Origin: Rhizobium sp. WYCCWR10014
Lineage (GTDB): Bacteria > Pseudomonadota > Alphaproteobacteria > Rhizobiales > Rhizobiaceae
DNA length: 64,000 bases
Assembly: GCF_001657485.1 (NCBI RefSeq)
Contig: NZ_LXFU01000051.1
Coordinates: 1 to 64,000, forward strand
Direction of reading: 5' to 3'
Positions 42,440 to 51,342 of the stretch are shown piece after piece. Under the pieces are notes generated by a model, which was not told where the DNA came from, did not search any database, and saw only the letters and a program-made list of their open reading frames with translations. Each line of letters starts with the position of its first letter. The stretch's first letter is position 1. The translations under genes were made by a program, and so were the position numbers.

Positions 42440-43081
42440 CTATTGGGGCCGATACTCCGCCGCCTTGTGCAGATCTGAGACGAAATCCCGGCGCTGCCGG
42501 TGCTGGTCCGCCTCGCCGCGGATGCGCAAGAGATAGGAGGGGTGGATGGTGACCAGGACAGGCGGACGGTTTTCCGGATGCAGGATACGGCCGCGCTCCG
42601 GCGTCAGCTTCACTTTCGGCCCGAGTAGCGCGTAAAGCGCGCTTGCGCCGAGCGTCACGACGAGTTTCGGCTGCAGGATGTTGAGCTCGGCGCCGAGCCA
42701 CCATGCGCAACGCCTGATCTCGCCGGCATTCGGTTTCGCATGCAGCCGCCGCTTGCCGCGCGGCGTGAACTTGAAGTGCTTGACGGCATTGGTTACATAG
42801 CATCGCCGACGGTCGAGACCGGCCTCTTCGAGGCAGCGATCAAGCAGCCGACCCGCCGGACCGACAAACGGCCTGCCGCTCAGATCCTCCTGGTCGCCCG
42901 GCTGCTCACCGACAAGGACGATCTCGGCTTTCACAGAGCCTTCGCCGAAGACGATTTGTGTGGCATTCCTGTAGAGATCACAACGGGTACAGCCATCGGC
43001 CTGATGCCGAAGTTCAGCGATGCTTTCGCCGTCCGCGACGTCGAGCGCCAATGCTGGACCTATGTTTGCGGCGATGTTCAT
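42440..43081 (-). CDS. UdgX-type uracil-DNA glycosylase
   Basis: 213 residues from the ATG at 43081. A GTG at 43171 would lie upstream of the likely promoter. Family 4-like Fe-S uracil glycosylase: cluster Cys C31-x2-C34 and C94 plus a later Cys in RRCAWWL, motif A GEQPGDQED (58-66), and HPSYLLR. The loop GKRRLHAKP (H114) matches the KRRIH-type insertion that defines UdgX, in which the His bonds covalently to the abasic site and leaves the enzyme locked on DNA. It acts in repair of deaminated cytosine. An RpoE2-like element directly precedes this start. Confidence 0.88.
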   Translation of the reverse strand: MNIAANIGPALALDVADGESIAELRHQADGCTRCDLYRNATQIVFGEGSVKAEIVLVGEQPGDQEDLSGRPFVGPAGRLLDRCLEEAGLDRRRCYVTNAVKHFKFTPRGKRRLHAKPNAGEIRRCAWWLGAELNILQPKLVVTLGASALYALLGPKVKLTPERGRILHPENRPPVLVTIHPSYLLRIRGEADQHRQRRDFVSDLHKAAEYRPQ

Positions 43082-43108
43082 GATGGCGATCCTCACCTCG
43101 TCGGGATC

Positions 43109-43133
43109 AATCGACCCGCGCGGGGATTGTTCC
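43109..43133 (-). promoter_or_regulatory. Possible EcfG/RpoE2-type promoter of the UdgX gene
   Basis: On the minus strand GGAAC (43133-43129), 18 nt, TT (43110-43109), within GATT rather than CGTT. It ends 28 nt before the ATG at 43081 and supports that start over the GTG at 43171. Confidence 0.5.
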
Positions 43134-43245
43134 GCGCTGAACGGGCGTCGCCGGGCCGGCAAAACGGTCACGGTGAAAAATTTCGCGTCATGGGAGAGCG
43201 ACGGCGCGATTGAACGCGGCCGTTTCGCGGCTATATTCGCCAGCG

Positions 43246-44709
43246 ATGTTCTATCTCCTGTCGACCTACTGGCCGCATATCCTCTTCGTCGTCTCGATCG
43301 CCATGGGGGCCGCGGCGGCGATCCATGCCGCCATGACCAAGGAGGAGGTGCGCGCCGCGATCGGCTGGGTCGGCGTCATCATCCTGTCTCCGATCATCGG
43401 CGCGGTACTCTATGCGATTGCCGGCATCAACCGCATCCGCCGCAAATCGTTGAGCGTCCGCCGCGACGCGCTGCTGCTTGCTGCCGAATTCGACGAGTTG
43501 GAGACCTTCGACGCCGAGGCCGAGACGGTGATCAGCCAGTTCGGCCGCCGCTTCGCGGCACTGCAGACGCTGGGCGACCGGGTGACGCGCAATCCGCTGA
43601 CCTCAGGCAATACGATCGACATGCTGGAGACCGGCGACGAGGCCTATGCGGCGATGAAATCAAGCATCGACGAGGCGACGCGCAGCATCCTGCTCGAGAC
43701 CTATATTTTCGACCGCGATGCGATCGGCCTTCGCATCGCCGATGCGCTGATTGCGGCGGTCAGGCGGGGTGTGGAGGTCCGGGTGCTGATCGACGCTGTC
43801 GGCGCGCGTTATTCGGTGCCGAGCATTCTTGGCCATCTGAGGGAAGGCGGCGTCACGGTTGCCGTCTTCAACGGTAATGTCATCATGGGCTTGCGGCTGC
43901 CCTATGCCAATCTGCGCACCCACCGCAAGATTCTGATCGTCGACGGGAAAATTGCGCTGACGGGCGGAATGAACATCAGGGCGGGCTTCAGCGAGGAGGC
44001 GATGGGCGAGAGCTTTGCCCACGACACGCATTTCAGCGTCACCGGCCCTGTCGTCGCCGACCTCTTCGATCTCGCCGCCGAAGACTGGCGCTTCTCCACG
44101 CAGGAGTTGTTGAACGACGAGCCCTGGCGCATCGAACCGCCGCAGCGCAGCCCCGGCGATCCCATCCTGATGCGCGTCGTCGCCTCCGGCCCGGACCGCA
44201 GCGTCGAGACCAACCACAAGATGCTGATGGGCGCCTTTTCCGTGGCGCGCCGGTCGATCCGCATCATGTCGCCCTATTTTCTGCCGGATCGCGAACTCAT
44301 CAGCGCCCTGGTGACGGCAGCGCGGCGTGGCGTCGAGGTCGATATCGTCGTGCCTGCGGTCAACAACCTCGTGCTGGTCGACCGGGCGATGACGGCGCAA
44401 TTCGACCAGATCCTCAAGAATTATTGCCGCATCTGGCGCTCGACCGGCAGCTTCAGCCATTCGAAGCTGCTGACGATCGACGGCACCTGGGCCTATGTCG
44501 GCTCTTCCAATCTCGACCCGCGCTCGCTGCGGCTGAATTTCGAGGTCGATCTCGAAGTGCTGAACGAGGGTTTCGCCGCCGAGATCGACGAGCACATCGA
44601 GGAAACCCTGAAAACGGCAACGCCGGTGACGCTTGAGGGGCTTCAGGCGCGACCCTTCGCGGTGCGGCTGCTCGAGAAGGTGCTATGGCTAGGGTCGCCC
44701 TATCTCTGA
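43246..44709 (+). CDS. cls: Cardiolipin synthase (phospholipase D family)
   Basis: 487 residues from the ATG at 43246. Two N-terminal membrane helices (HILFVVSIAMGAAAAIHA; WVGVIILSPIIGAVLYAIAG) are followed by two PLD domains with HKD motifs, H226 in HRKILIVDGKIALTGGMN and H405 in HSKLLTIDGTWAYVGSSNLD. It joins two phosphatidylglycerols, or related lipids, into cardiolipin at the inner membrane. The C-terminal VRLLEKVLWLGSPYL is typical of Cls. It is divergent from the UdgX gene and 81 nt before an EEP-family gene, a pairing that suggests a functional link. The ribosome site is weak. Confidence 0.88.
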   Translation: MFYLLSTYWPHILFVVSIAMGAAAAIHAAMTKEEVRAAIGWVGVIILSPIIGAVLYAIAGINRIRRKSLSVRRDALLLAAEFDELETFDAEAETVISQFGRRFAALQTLGDRVTRNPLTSGNTIDMLETGDEAYAAMKSSIDEATRSILLETYIFDRDAIGLRIADALIAAVRRGVEVRVLIDAVGARYSVPSILGHLREGGVTVAVFNGNVIMGLRLPYANLRTHRKILIVDGKIALTGGMNIRAGFSEEAMGESFAHDTHFSVTGPVVADLFDLAAEDWRFSTQELLNDEPWRIEPPQRSPGDPILMRVVASGPDRSVETNHKMLMGAFSVARRSIRIMSPYFLPDRELISALVTAARRGVEVDIVVPAVNNLVLVDRAMTAQFDQILKNYCRIWRSTGSFSHSKLLTIDGTWAYVGSSNLDPRSLRLNFEVDLEVLNEGFAAEIDEHIEETLKTATPVTLEGLQARPFAVRLLEKVLWLGSPYL

Positions 44710-44790
44710 AGGATTTTTTGTGATCGGACGTGGCAAGTTCGGCTTGCCTGCCTATACTGCTGAGACAAGCCTTTTCGATCAACGGGACAA

Positions 44791-45618
44791 GTGCGCCTGC
44801 CGATGCACGCCAGAAAAGACAGCCTTCCCGCCAGCATTCTCGCCTCGATCAGGAGCAGGAAAAAGCGGCTCGACGCAGCCTATACGGAGGCAAGGCCACG
44901 CAGTGCCGGAACGCTGATCGCCTCTTACAACGTGCACAAGTGCATCGGAACCGACCGCCGCTTCGATCCGGAGCGCACAAGCCGGGTGATCCATGAAATC
45001 GGCGCCGATGTGATCGCGCTGCAGGAGGCCGATACGCGCTTCGGCGAGCGCACCGGCATTCTCGACCTCGGGCGGCTGGAGCGGGAGACGGGACTGATCG
45101 CGGTGCCGGTTGCCGGCATGGCGAAAGCGCATGGCTGGCACGGCAATGTCGTGCTCTTCAAAAAGGGGCTGGTGCATGACGTGCATCAGGTCAAGCTGCC
45201 GGGGCTGGAGCCGCGCGGCGCGCTCGTTGCCGAGATCGAACTCGAGAAGGGCGGGGTGCTGCGCATCATCGCCGCGCATTTCGGATTGCTGCGCCATAGC
45301 CGAGCCCAGCAGGCCCGCATGCTGGTCGAACTGATCAACGACAGGCACGAGATGCCGACCATCCTGCTCGGCGACCTCAACGAATGGCGGCTCGGCGACC
45401 GGTCTTCGCTCAACACCTTCCAATCCGCCTTCGGACCGCTGCCGCCCGCCGTCCCGAGTTTCCCCGCCGGCCTGCCGCTTCTGGCGCTCGACCGGATCAT
45501 CGCCAACCGCAAGGGGATCATCTCGCAGGTGGAAGCGCATGATACGCCACTGGCGCGTATCGCCTCCGACCACCTGCCGATCAAGGCGCTGATCGATCTT
45601 GAACCGGTGCCGGGCTGA
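44791..45618 (+). CDS. Endonuclease/exonuclease/phosphatase (EEP) family protein
   Basis: 275 residues from a GTG at 44791. An ATG at 44803 is also possible, and neither has a good ribosome site. EEP fold: LIASYNVHKCIGTDRRFDPERTSRVI, DVIALQEADTRFGERTG (metal Glu), RIIAAHFGLLRHSRAQQARML, TILLGDLNEW, and ASDHLPIKALIDL at the end (Asp-His). There is no signal peptide. Relatives include phosphodiesterases acting on nucleic acids, inositol phosphates or lipids. Being next to cls suggests a phospholipid role, but that is inference. The 210 nt that follow hold no clear gene. Confidence 0.85.
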   Translation: MRLPMHARKDSLPASILASIRSRKKRLDAAYTEARPRSAGTLIASYNVHKCIGTDRRFDPERTSRVIHEIGADVIALQEADTRFGERTGILDLGRLERETGLIAVPVAGMAKAHGWHGNVVLFKKGLVHDVHQVKLPGLEPRGALVAEIELEKGGVLRIIAAHFGLLRHSRAQQARMLVELINDRHEMPTILLGDLNEWRLGDRSSLNTFQSAFGPLPPAVPSFPAGLPLLALDRIIANRKGIISQVEAHDTPLARIASDHLPIKALIDLEPVPG

Positions 45619-45828
45619 TGTCATGGCGACGATGGGTGCTGTCGCCGTCGTCACTTCGGCCGGCGCCTTCACTCAGACCTGGCTGAAACGTCATCAGCCG
45701 GATGACGTTCAATATGATGTCGAATATCCGCCTGCGCATCGATATCTCTCCTTCGCGATCATTTGCCGCCTCTTGCCTCCCGCCTTCAAACGAGCTTATC
45801 GTCGGCCTCGAATGACTTGAGGTTATGG

Positions 45829-46719
45829 ATGAAGCGCGGACGTCTGCCATTGACGGCTTTGCGGAGTTTCGAGGTCGCCGGCCGTCTCGAGAGCTTCACG
45901 CTGGCGGCGCAGGAGCTGTTCATCTCGCAGGCGGCGGTCAGCCGGCAGATCCGCGAGTTGGAGACCTTGCTTGGTGAAGCGCTCTTCGAGCGCCGCCATC
46001 GCGGCGTCCATCTGACCGCCTCGGGCAACAAGCTGCTGGCGATCCTGACATTATCATTCGACCGGATTGACGAATGCCTGGAAGAAATCCGCAGCCGGCC
46101 GGCGACGGCAGCGGTGACGATCAGCGTGGAACCTTCCTTCGCGGCGTGCTGGCTCGTTCCCCGTCTGCCGGAGTTTCGCGAACGCCATCCTGAGATCGAC
46201 GTGACGATCGACGCCGATTCACGCCTGATCGAGTTCCGGGGCGGGCAGGCCGAGATCGCCATCCGCCACAGCGCCAGCGTGACCGCCTGGCCGAGGACGG
46301 AGAGCGGGCATCTCGCCGCTGTCAGGATGGTGCCGGTCGCGGCACCTGCACTGGTCAACGCAGGGCCTGCGATCGACCGTCCGGAAGACATGCTCCGTCA
46401 TACGCTGTTGCATGAGGAGAGCCGCGACGTCTGGTTCCGCTGGTTCGAAGCGGCAGGCATCGCCATGCCGGAAACCGCGCGCGGGCCGGTCTATGCCGAT
46501 GGTGGGCTGGTCATGCAGGCAGTCCTGCGCGGGCAGGGCATAGCGCTGATGGATGATATCTTCGCCGAGGAAGAGATCAGGGCGGGCCGATTACTTCGCC
46601 TCTCCGATCTTGCCGTTGCCCACGGCGCCTACTGGCTGGTCGCGCGCAGCTTTGGGCGGCTCGCCCCGCCTGCCTCACTTTTTGTTCGCTGGATCAGCTC
46701 CCGCATCGAAACATTCTGA
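45829..46719 (+). CDS. LysR-family transcriptional regulator (GcvA-like)
   Basis: 296 residues from the ATG at 45829. HTH LTALRSFEVAGRLESFTLAAQELFISQAAVSRQIRELETLLGEALFERRHRGVHLT, then an effector domain with VTISVEPSFAACWLVPRLPEFRERHPEIDVTIDA, the pattern of the GcvA/AmpR branch. No divergent target gene lies directly upstream, so its regulon is not evident. It is convergent with the next LysR gene. Confidence 0.88.
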   Translation: MKRGRLPLTALRSFEVAGRLESFTLAAQELFISQAAVSRQIRELETLLGEALFERRHRGVHLTASGNKLLAILTLSFDRIDECLEEIRSRPATAAVTISVEPSFAACWLVPRLPEFRERHPEIDVTIDADSRLIEFRGGQAEIAIRHSASVTAWPRTESGHLAAVRMVPVAAPALVNAGPAIDRPEDMLRHTLLHEESRDVWFRWFEAAGIAMPETARGPVYADGGLVMQAVLRGQGIALMDDIFAEEEIRAGRLLRLSDLAVAHGAYWLVARSFGRLAPPASLFVRWISSRIETF

Positions 46720-46755
46720 CGGCGGCCGATATCGGCAAAACTCGGCCAAGGCGGC

Positions 46756-47661
46756 CTATCGACCGTGACGTTCGACCTCGGTCAGCACCGTGATGAAAGC
46801 CCGCAAACCTTGCGGCACGTGGCGGTGACCGGGATAATAGAGACAGAGGCCCGGAATTACGGGGCACCAGTCGTCCAGCACGGTGACGAGCGCGCCGCTT
46901 TCGAGAAACGGCCGGGCCGTGCGATCCGAGACATAGGCGATGCCGAGCCCTTTTGCCGCTGCCTGAGCCATCAGCTCGACATGGTCGAGCGTCAGCACGC
47001 CCGGAACGTCGACGGCAAGCTCGTGGCCGTGTTTTTCGAACTCCCAGCGGAAGAGCTTGCCGCTTGGCAGCCGGAAGCGAATGCAGGCGTGGGTCTTTAG
47101 TTCGTCCGGTGTTTGCGGTGCCGGATGCGCTGCGAGATAGACCGGCGAAGCGACGGCGACAAAGCGGGTATCGCCGCCGAATTCCACCGCGATCATGTCG
47201 AGCGGCACCGCCTCGCGAAGCCTTATGCCGGCATCGAAACCGTCGGCAACGACATCGACGAGCCGATTGTCGGTGACGAGATCGAGCGACATGTCGGGAT
47301 AGCGTGTGAGAAAGGTCGGCACGGCGGCATCGAGCAGCACCCGCGCGGCGATCTCGCTGGTGTTGATCCGCAATGTGCCGCTGGGGTGGCCACGGAATTC
47401 GTTGACCTCCTCGAGCGCCAGATCGAAATCCCTGAACAGTGGCGTCAGACGGGTGACGAGGCGCTCACCGGCTTCCGTCGCCGCGACGCTGCGAGTCGTC
47501 CGATTGAGAAGCCGAACGCCCATATTGGCTTCGAGCGAACGCATCATGTGGCTGAGCGTCGAAGGCGACAGAGCCAACTCATCGGCGGCTTTGCGGAAAC
47601 TGCGATGGGTGACGATGGCAGACAAGGCTCTCAGATCGGCAAGGGTCGGCCTGTAATTCAT
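46756..47661 (-). CDS. LysR-family transcriptional regulator
   Basis: 301 residues. HTH LADLRALSAIVTHRSFRKAADELALSPSTLSHMMRSLEANMGVRLLNRTTRSVAATEAG, then an effector domain with LRINTSEIAARVLLDAAVPTFLTRYPDMSLDLVTDNRLVDVVADGFDAGIRL, the layout of the DmlR/AaeR-like group. It is divergent from the SDR gene across 110 nt, the usual arrangement for LysR control of an oxidoreductase. Confidence 0.9.
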   Translation of the reverse strand: MNYRPTLADLRALSAIVTHRSFRKAADELALSPSTLSHMMRSLEANMGVRLLNRTTRSVAATEAGERLVTRLTPLFRDFDLALEEVNEFRGHPSGTLRINTSEIAARVLLDAAVPTFLTRYPDMSLDLVTDNRLVDVVADGFDAGIRLREAVPLDMIAVEFGGDTRFVAVASPVYLAAHPAPQTPDELKTHACIRFRLPSGKLFRWEFEKHGHELAVDVPGVLTLDHVELMAQAAAKGLGIAYVSDRTARPFLESGALVTVLDDWCPVIPGLCLYYPGHRHVPQGLRAFITVLTEVERHGR

Positions 47662-47770
47662 GGCTAAAATTCACCAACTCATGCAGCATTCGACGGATGG
47701 AAGCAGGAATAGCCTCATCTATCTTTACCTTCAAGAGCAGCCGCAATCCCGCGGCATGAAAGGTAAGACA

Positions 47771-48601
47771 ATGGCAAAGACATGGATGATAACGGGCGCC
47801 TCCTCCGGTTTCGGGCGCATCATGACCGAAAAACTCCTGGCGCGTGGCGATCGCGTCGCGGCAACAGTACGCCGGCCCGAAGCGCTCGACGATTTGAAGT
47901 CGCATTACGGTGAGAACCTCTGGATCACAACGCTTGACGTCAGCAATGACGGGGCGGTGCGCGCAGTCGTCGACGCCGCTTTCGGAGCGATGGGCCGGAT
48001 CGACGTCGTCGTCAGCAATGCCGGCTACGGCCTGTTCGGTGCTGCCGAAGAGGTGAGCGACGAACAGATCCGCCATCAGATCGATACCAACCTGATCGGC
48101 TCGATCCAGGTGATCCGGGCAGCATTGCCGCATATGCGGGCGCAGGGCGGCGGCCGCATCCTGCAGGTGTCTTCGGAAGGCGGGCAGATCGCCTATCCGA
48201 ATTTCAGCCTCTATCACGCGACCAAATGGGGCATCGAAGGCTTCATCGAAGCCGTGTCGCAGGAGGTCGCCCCCTTCGGCATCGAATTCATCATCGCCGA
48301 GCCAGGTCCGGCGCGGACCGATTTCGGGCGCGGCCTGGTCGCGCCGCAACCGATGGAAGCCTATGACGCGACGCCGGCCGGCGAAATCCGCCGCGCCATC
48401 GCCGACGGCAGGTTCGAGGCCAAGGGTGACCCCGTCAAGATGGCGCAGGCGATGATCGAGGCTGCCGAACAACGCTCGGCTCCGAAGCGGCTGGCGCTCG
48501 GCGCCGGCAGTTATGCCTCGATCCGCAAGGCGCTGGTCGAACGGTTGGCTGAGCTCGACGCCTTCAAGGAGGTGACGGTTTCAGCCGATGTCGATGCCTG
48601 A
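47771..48601 (+). CDS. SDR-family oxidoreductase
   Basis: 276 residues from the ATG at 47771 (AAAGG 7 nt before). Earlier in-frame ATGs at 47756 and 47660 add sequence without SDR character. Cofactor loop TGASSGFG (8-15), VSNAGYGLFG, catalytic SSEGGQ, and Y148-x3-K152 (YHATK). The tail RKALVERLAELDAFKEV is common in this NAD(P)-binding group. The substrate is unknown. Probably under the divergent LysR regulator. Confidence 0.9.
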   Translation: MAKTWMITGASSGFGRIMTEKLLARGDRVAATVRRPEALDDLKSHYGENLWITTLDVSNDGAVRAVVDAAFGAMGRIDVVVSNAGYGLFGAAEEVSDEQIRHQIDTNLIGSIQVIRAALPHMRAQGGGRILQVSSEGGQIAYPNFSLYHATKWGIEGFIEAVSQEVAPFGIEFIIAEPGPARTDFGRGLVAPQPMEAYDATPAGEIRRAIADGRFEAKGDPVKMAQAMIEAAEQRSAPKRLALGAGSYASIRKALVERLAELDAFKEVTVSADVDA

Positions 48602-48625
48602 TCGGGGACCAGCAAATGTGGCTGC

Positions 48626-48658
48626 CGGCGCCGGCCGGGTCGATGTCGGCCGGCGCCG
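48626..48658. terminator. Hairpin between convergent SDR and esterase genes
   Basis: Perfect 12-bp arms CGGCGCCGGCCG (48626-48637) and CGGCCGGCGCCG (48647-48658) with a 9-nt loop, lying 24 nt from each stop codon. No T-run on either side. Probably a bidirectional end of transcription. Confidence 0.55.
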
Positions 48659-48681
48659 TATGTCCAATCCTGCAATCGGCG

Positions 48682-50307
48682 CTAGAGGGCGCCTGCTGCC
48701 TGCAGCAGCTTGCGATCGAGGTCGACTGCCACGCGGGACTCCTTGTCGAGAACCATGGTCGCCGGCTTGTCGGTTGTGTAGGCCGGCCAGTCGGGCAAGC
48801 CCTCGGCGCTCGGCTTGCCGTTGCGCGCGAAGTTGACCCAGGCCTGGCTCACCCTCCTGGAAAGCGCGAGCGCGTCGCTGCCACCGCCGGTCGACGTCTT
48901 GACCAGGGCGGCGTTCGCAAACACGTAGGGCAGTTCCGCACAATGCCAGGCCATGGCAATGCCATCCAGAACCGGTGACTCGTAGGCGAACATGTATGAG
49001 TAGACAGGAGCCCCGTTTTGCTTCGCCTTCAGGTCGAGATCACGGATGGCCCCCGGCCGGAAGCGCAGATCCAGGAAATAGGCGTCGGCGATTTTCTTCT
49101 CGGGGTAGGCCGCCATGAAAGTCTTGCCGACCGCGTCGGCCTTGTCGCCGAAGCGCTCTTTCAGCTTGGCCTGAGACTTGTCTTCGTCCCAGTTGCTCTT
49201 GTTGTCGGCAAGAAGCTCGCCCGCCTTGTGATTGATCACTGTCTCGAATTCGTTGAGAGTGTTCCCGACCATCAGGGGAATGTCCTTGGCCTGGTCGACC
49301 CACTGTGTCCCGACAGGGTTCGCCGGAATGTAGTCGCCATCCTGAACGGGCGCATAGCGGGCATCCTTCGCGCCTTGGGCGGTCGCGTCTTTGATGGCCT
49401 TGTCGGCCGCGGCAAGGAGATCGTAGTAGTCGACCTCGGCAAGCTTGTCGATTTCGCCGGCCTTGAGACCCAGATTGGCGAGCGTCAGTTCGGCCACCTT
49501 CCGCGAGGATGCCTGATCGACGACGGAATCGCTCCGGGAGCCACTCTGAACGATGGCCTTCTGGAAGAGGCCCTTCGATGAAGGTGTCCCCATGAGGGCG
49601 CGCACCTTGTAGCCACCGCCGGACTGGCCGAAAATCGTCACATTACCGGGATCGCCGCCAAAGGCTTCGGCATTGTCATGGACCCATTTCAGCGCAGCGA
49701 CGAGATCGGTGACGCTGGCGTTACCCGACCGTTTGTATTTCTCGCCATAGGCGGAGAGATCGAGGAAGCCGAGCACGTTGAGCCGGTGGTTCAAGGTGAC
49801 GACGACGACATCGCCGTCCTTACTCAGATTATGGCCGTCGTAAGAGGTCAGTTCGATGCCGGAGCCATTGGTGAAGCCGCCCCCGTGGATCCAAACCATG
49901 ATCGGCCGTTTTTTTCCGTCCTTGATCGCTGGCGTCCAGATGTTCAGGAACTGGCAGGCTTCGCTCATCGGCAGATAGCGGTGCGGATTGAAGAGTTCGT
50001 CGCCGGCCACTTCCTTCATGCGGGGGATGAAGCAGTTCTCGCCATAGGTGACTGCGGGACGGATGCCTTTCCAAGGTGCCACCTCTTCCGCCGGCATGAA
50101 GCGGTCGGCATGTGCATAGGGGACACCAAGATAGCTGTAAATGCCATCGTCGAGCGCGCCGACCAGACTTCCCTTGTTGGTTTCGACGACCGTCTTGCTC
50201 TGCGAAGCAACAAACTCTTCAGCGAGAGCGGGCGCGGCGACAATGGAAGGCGTCATCGCCGCCAGCGCAGATAGCAAAGCGCAATAATATAGGAACGTCC
50301 TTTTCAT
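48682..50307 (-). CDS. Type-B carboxylesterase, secreted
   Basis: 541 residues from the ATG at 50307 (AGAGGA 8 nt upstream). The signal peptide ends near APALAE (about residue 30). Alpha/beta hydrolase of the carboxylesterase/lipase type: oxyanion hole IMVWIHGGGFTNGSG, nucleophile S229 in TIFGQSGGGYK (family consensus is GESAGG, so Gln and Gly are changes), and the probable catalytic His in AWHCAELPYVFAN. It would hydrolyse esters or amides in the periplasm. The substrate is unknown. No operon partner. Confidence 0.88.
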   Translation of the reverse strand: MKRTFLYYCALLSALAAMTPSIVAAPALAEEFVASQSKTVVETNKGSLVGALDDGIYSYLGVPYAHADRFMPAEEVAPWKGIRPAVTYGENCFIPRMKEVAGDELFNPHRYLPMSEACQFLNIWTPAIKDGKKRPIMVWIHGGGFTNGSGIELTSYDGHNLSKDGDVVVVTLNHRLNVLGFLDLSAYGEKYKRSGNASVTDLVAALKWVHDNAEAFGGDPGNVTIFGQSGGGYKVRALMGTPSSKGLFQKAIVQSGSRSDSVVDQASSRKVAELTLANLGLKAGEIDKLAEVDYYDLLAAADKAIKDATAQGAKDARYAPVQDGDYIPANPVGTQWVDQAKDIPLMVGNTLNEFETVINHKAGELLADNKSNWDEDKSQAKLKERFGDKADAVGKTFMAAYPEKKIADAYFLDLRFRPGAIRDLDLKAKQNGAPVYSYMFAYESPVLDGIAMAWHCAELPYVFANAALVKTSTGGGSDALALSRRVSQAWVNFARNGKPSAEGLPDWPAYTTDKPATMVLDKESRVAVDLDRKLLQAAGAL

Positions 50308-50684
50308 CAACTTATCCTCTTGTCGTTGATTTCGAGTCTTCAAAAGCCCGACGGCCGCCATCCCCGGCCGTCGGTGACTAACTAGGTCGGTGCCGACGAT
50401 TGTCAGGCCACAGTCAGATGGTTTGCTGGAGAGAGGATCACGCCGGAGGGTTGGACGGGTCTTCTTGCCGACCGGCCTCCAATGAACCAGGAGATCCGGC
50501 GCCGGGCGGGCCGTTTCTGTGAGCTTTGGGCCTGCCAGACGTCGAGCTTCTTGAGCACGCGTGACGGAATACCGTGCGGCGCCCTAGTGGTAACGATTGG
50601 CCAACACTATCCACACAGCTGATTAGACGGCGAGATACGTGGAAATTGCGCCGCTGCCCGGACCGCGCTAGCGTCCGCCACTGG
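50308..50684. other. Gap upstream of the esterase gene
   Basis: These 377 nt contain the esterase ribosome site and, presumably, its promoter near 50310-50400. I see no coding frame that looks real, no strong repeat and no RNA gene. Confidence 0.4.
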
Positions 50685-50963
50685 TCAGAAAGATGACGAA
50701 GGGACCACGCCGATCGTTGGGACGGGTGGTTCCTGCTTCGGCATCTTGTTTCCTTGCTCGTCGCCGGCGCTCAGTGCCTCGCGCACTTCATCCTCTTCCC
50801 AACCCGCCTCGATGGCGGAAGCCACGAGCGTTTCGATTTTCTCGGTTTCCGAGTTGTGCGAAATCTCATCAAGACGCCGTCTGGCGGTCTCGAGACACTG
50901 ACGAAGGTTCGAAGCTCGGCTGGCGTCGTTACGGTCGTAGCTTGGCGATGCGACGTAGGTCAT
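50685..50963 (-). CDS. Small hypothetical protein (92 aa)
   Basis: 92 residues from the ATG at 50963 with GGGAG 9 nt upstream. The frame is open further back but lacks coding character there. It is acidic and helical (ASNLRQCLETARRRLDEISHNSETEKIETLVASAIEAGWEEDEVREALS), with a Pro-rich C-terminus. I do not recognise it. An RpoE2-like element 27 nt before the start suggests a stress-induced gene, like others in the preceding 18 kb. Confidence 0.65.
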   Translation of the reverse strand: MTYVASPSYDRNDASRASNLRQCLETARRRLDEISHNSETEKIETLVASAIEAGWEEDEVREALSAGDEQGNKMPKQEPPVPTIGVVPSSSF

Positions 50964-50989
50964 TTGAAAGCTCCCTGCTGATCGAGAGG

Positions 50990-51014
50990 AACACCTGAAG
51001 AGAGAGCCGGTTCC
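50990..51014 (-). promoter_or_regulatory. EcfG/RpoE2-type promoter of the 92-aa protein gene
   Basis: On the minus strand GGAAC (51014-51010), 18 nt, TT (50991-50990), within TGTT. It lies 27 nt before the start at 50963. Confidence 0.5.
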
Positions 51015-51294
51015 ACGGCGTCTCTGCGGTAAGTCGCCGGGTGCCGCCTCGGGGACTGACACATCCCCTGGCGCCGGTTCGTCTGCATCCGCGGTCCGGA
51101 TATCAAAGATACTTCGACGACGGCGCTGTCCGGTAGACCAGCCACTTGGCGTGAGGTTTTTTCGTAACCGATAGGGGGAGATCGGTCAGGTGCTTTGAGA
51201 CCATTTCGGAGGTGGAAAAGGAATTTTGGAGCTGGCCGACTAACTACCAACAAACACCCCTTGACGCCTTTCCATCTTTGAGAAATGCTAAGAT

Positions 51295-51318
51295 GTCAGA
51301 CCAATTTCAAGGTCTGAC
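51295..51318. promoter_or_regulatory. Inverted repeat before the GntR gene, candidate operator
   Basis: Perfect 8-bp arms GTCAGACC (51295-51302) and GGTCTGAC (51311-51318) separated by 8 nt, 24 nt before the GntR ATG. TTGACG at 51261-51266 could be a -35 box. The site fits self-repression of the GntR operon. The rest of 50964-51342 holds no gene. Confidence 0.55.
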
Positions 51319-51342
51319 TGCCTGATAAGAAAATGGGGAACC

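Noticed and set aside
45581..45850. Minus-strand frame between the EEP and LysR genes
   Set aside because: No ribosome site and atypical composition. The inner part MRRRIFDIILNVIRLMTF looks hydrophobic, but no homologue comes to mind.
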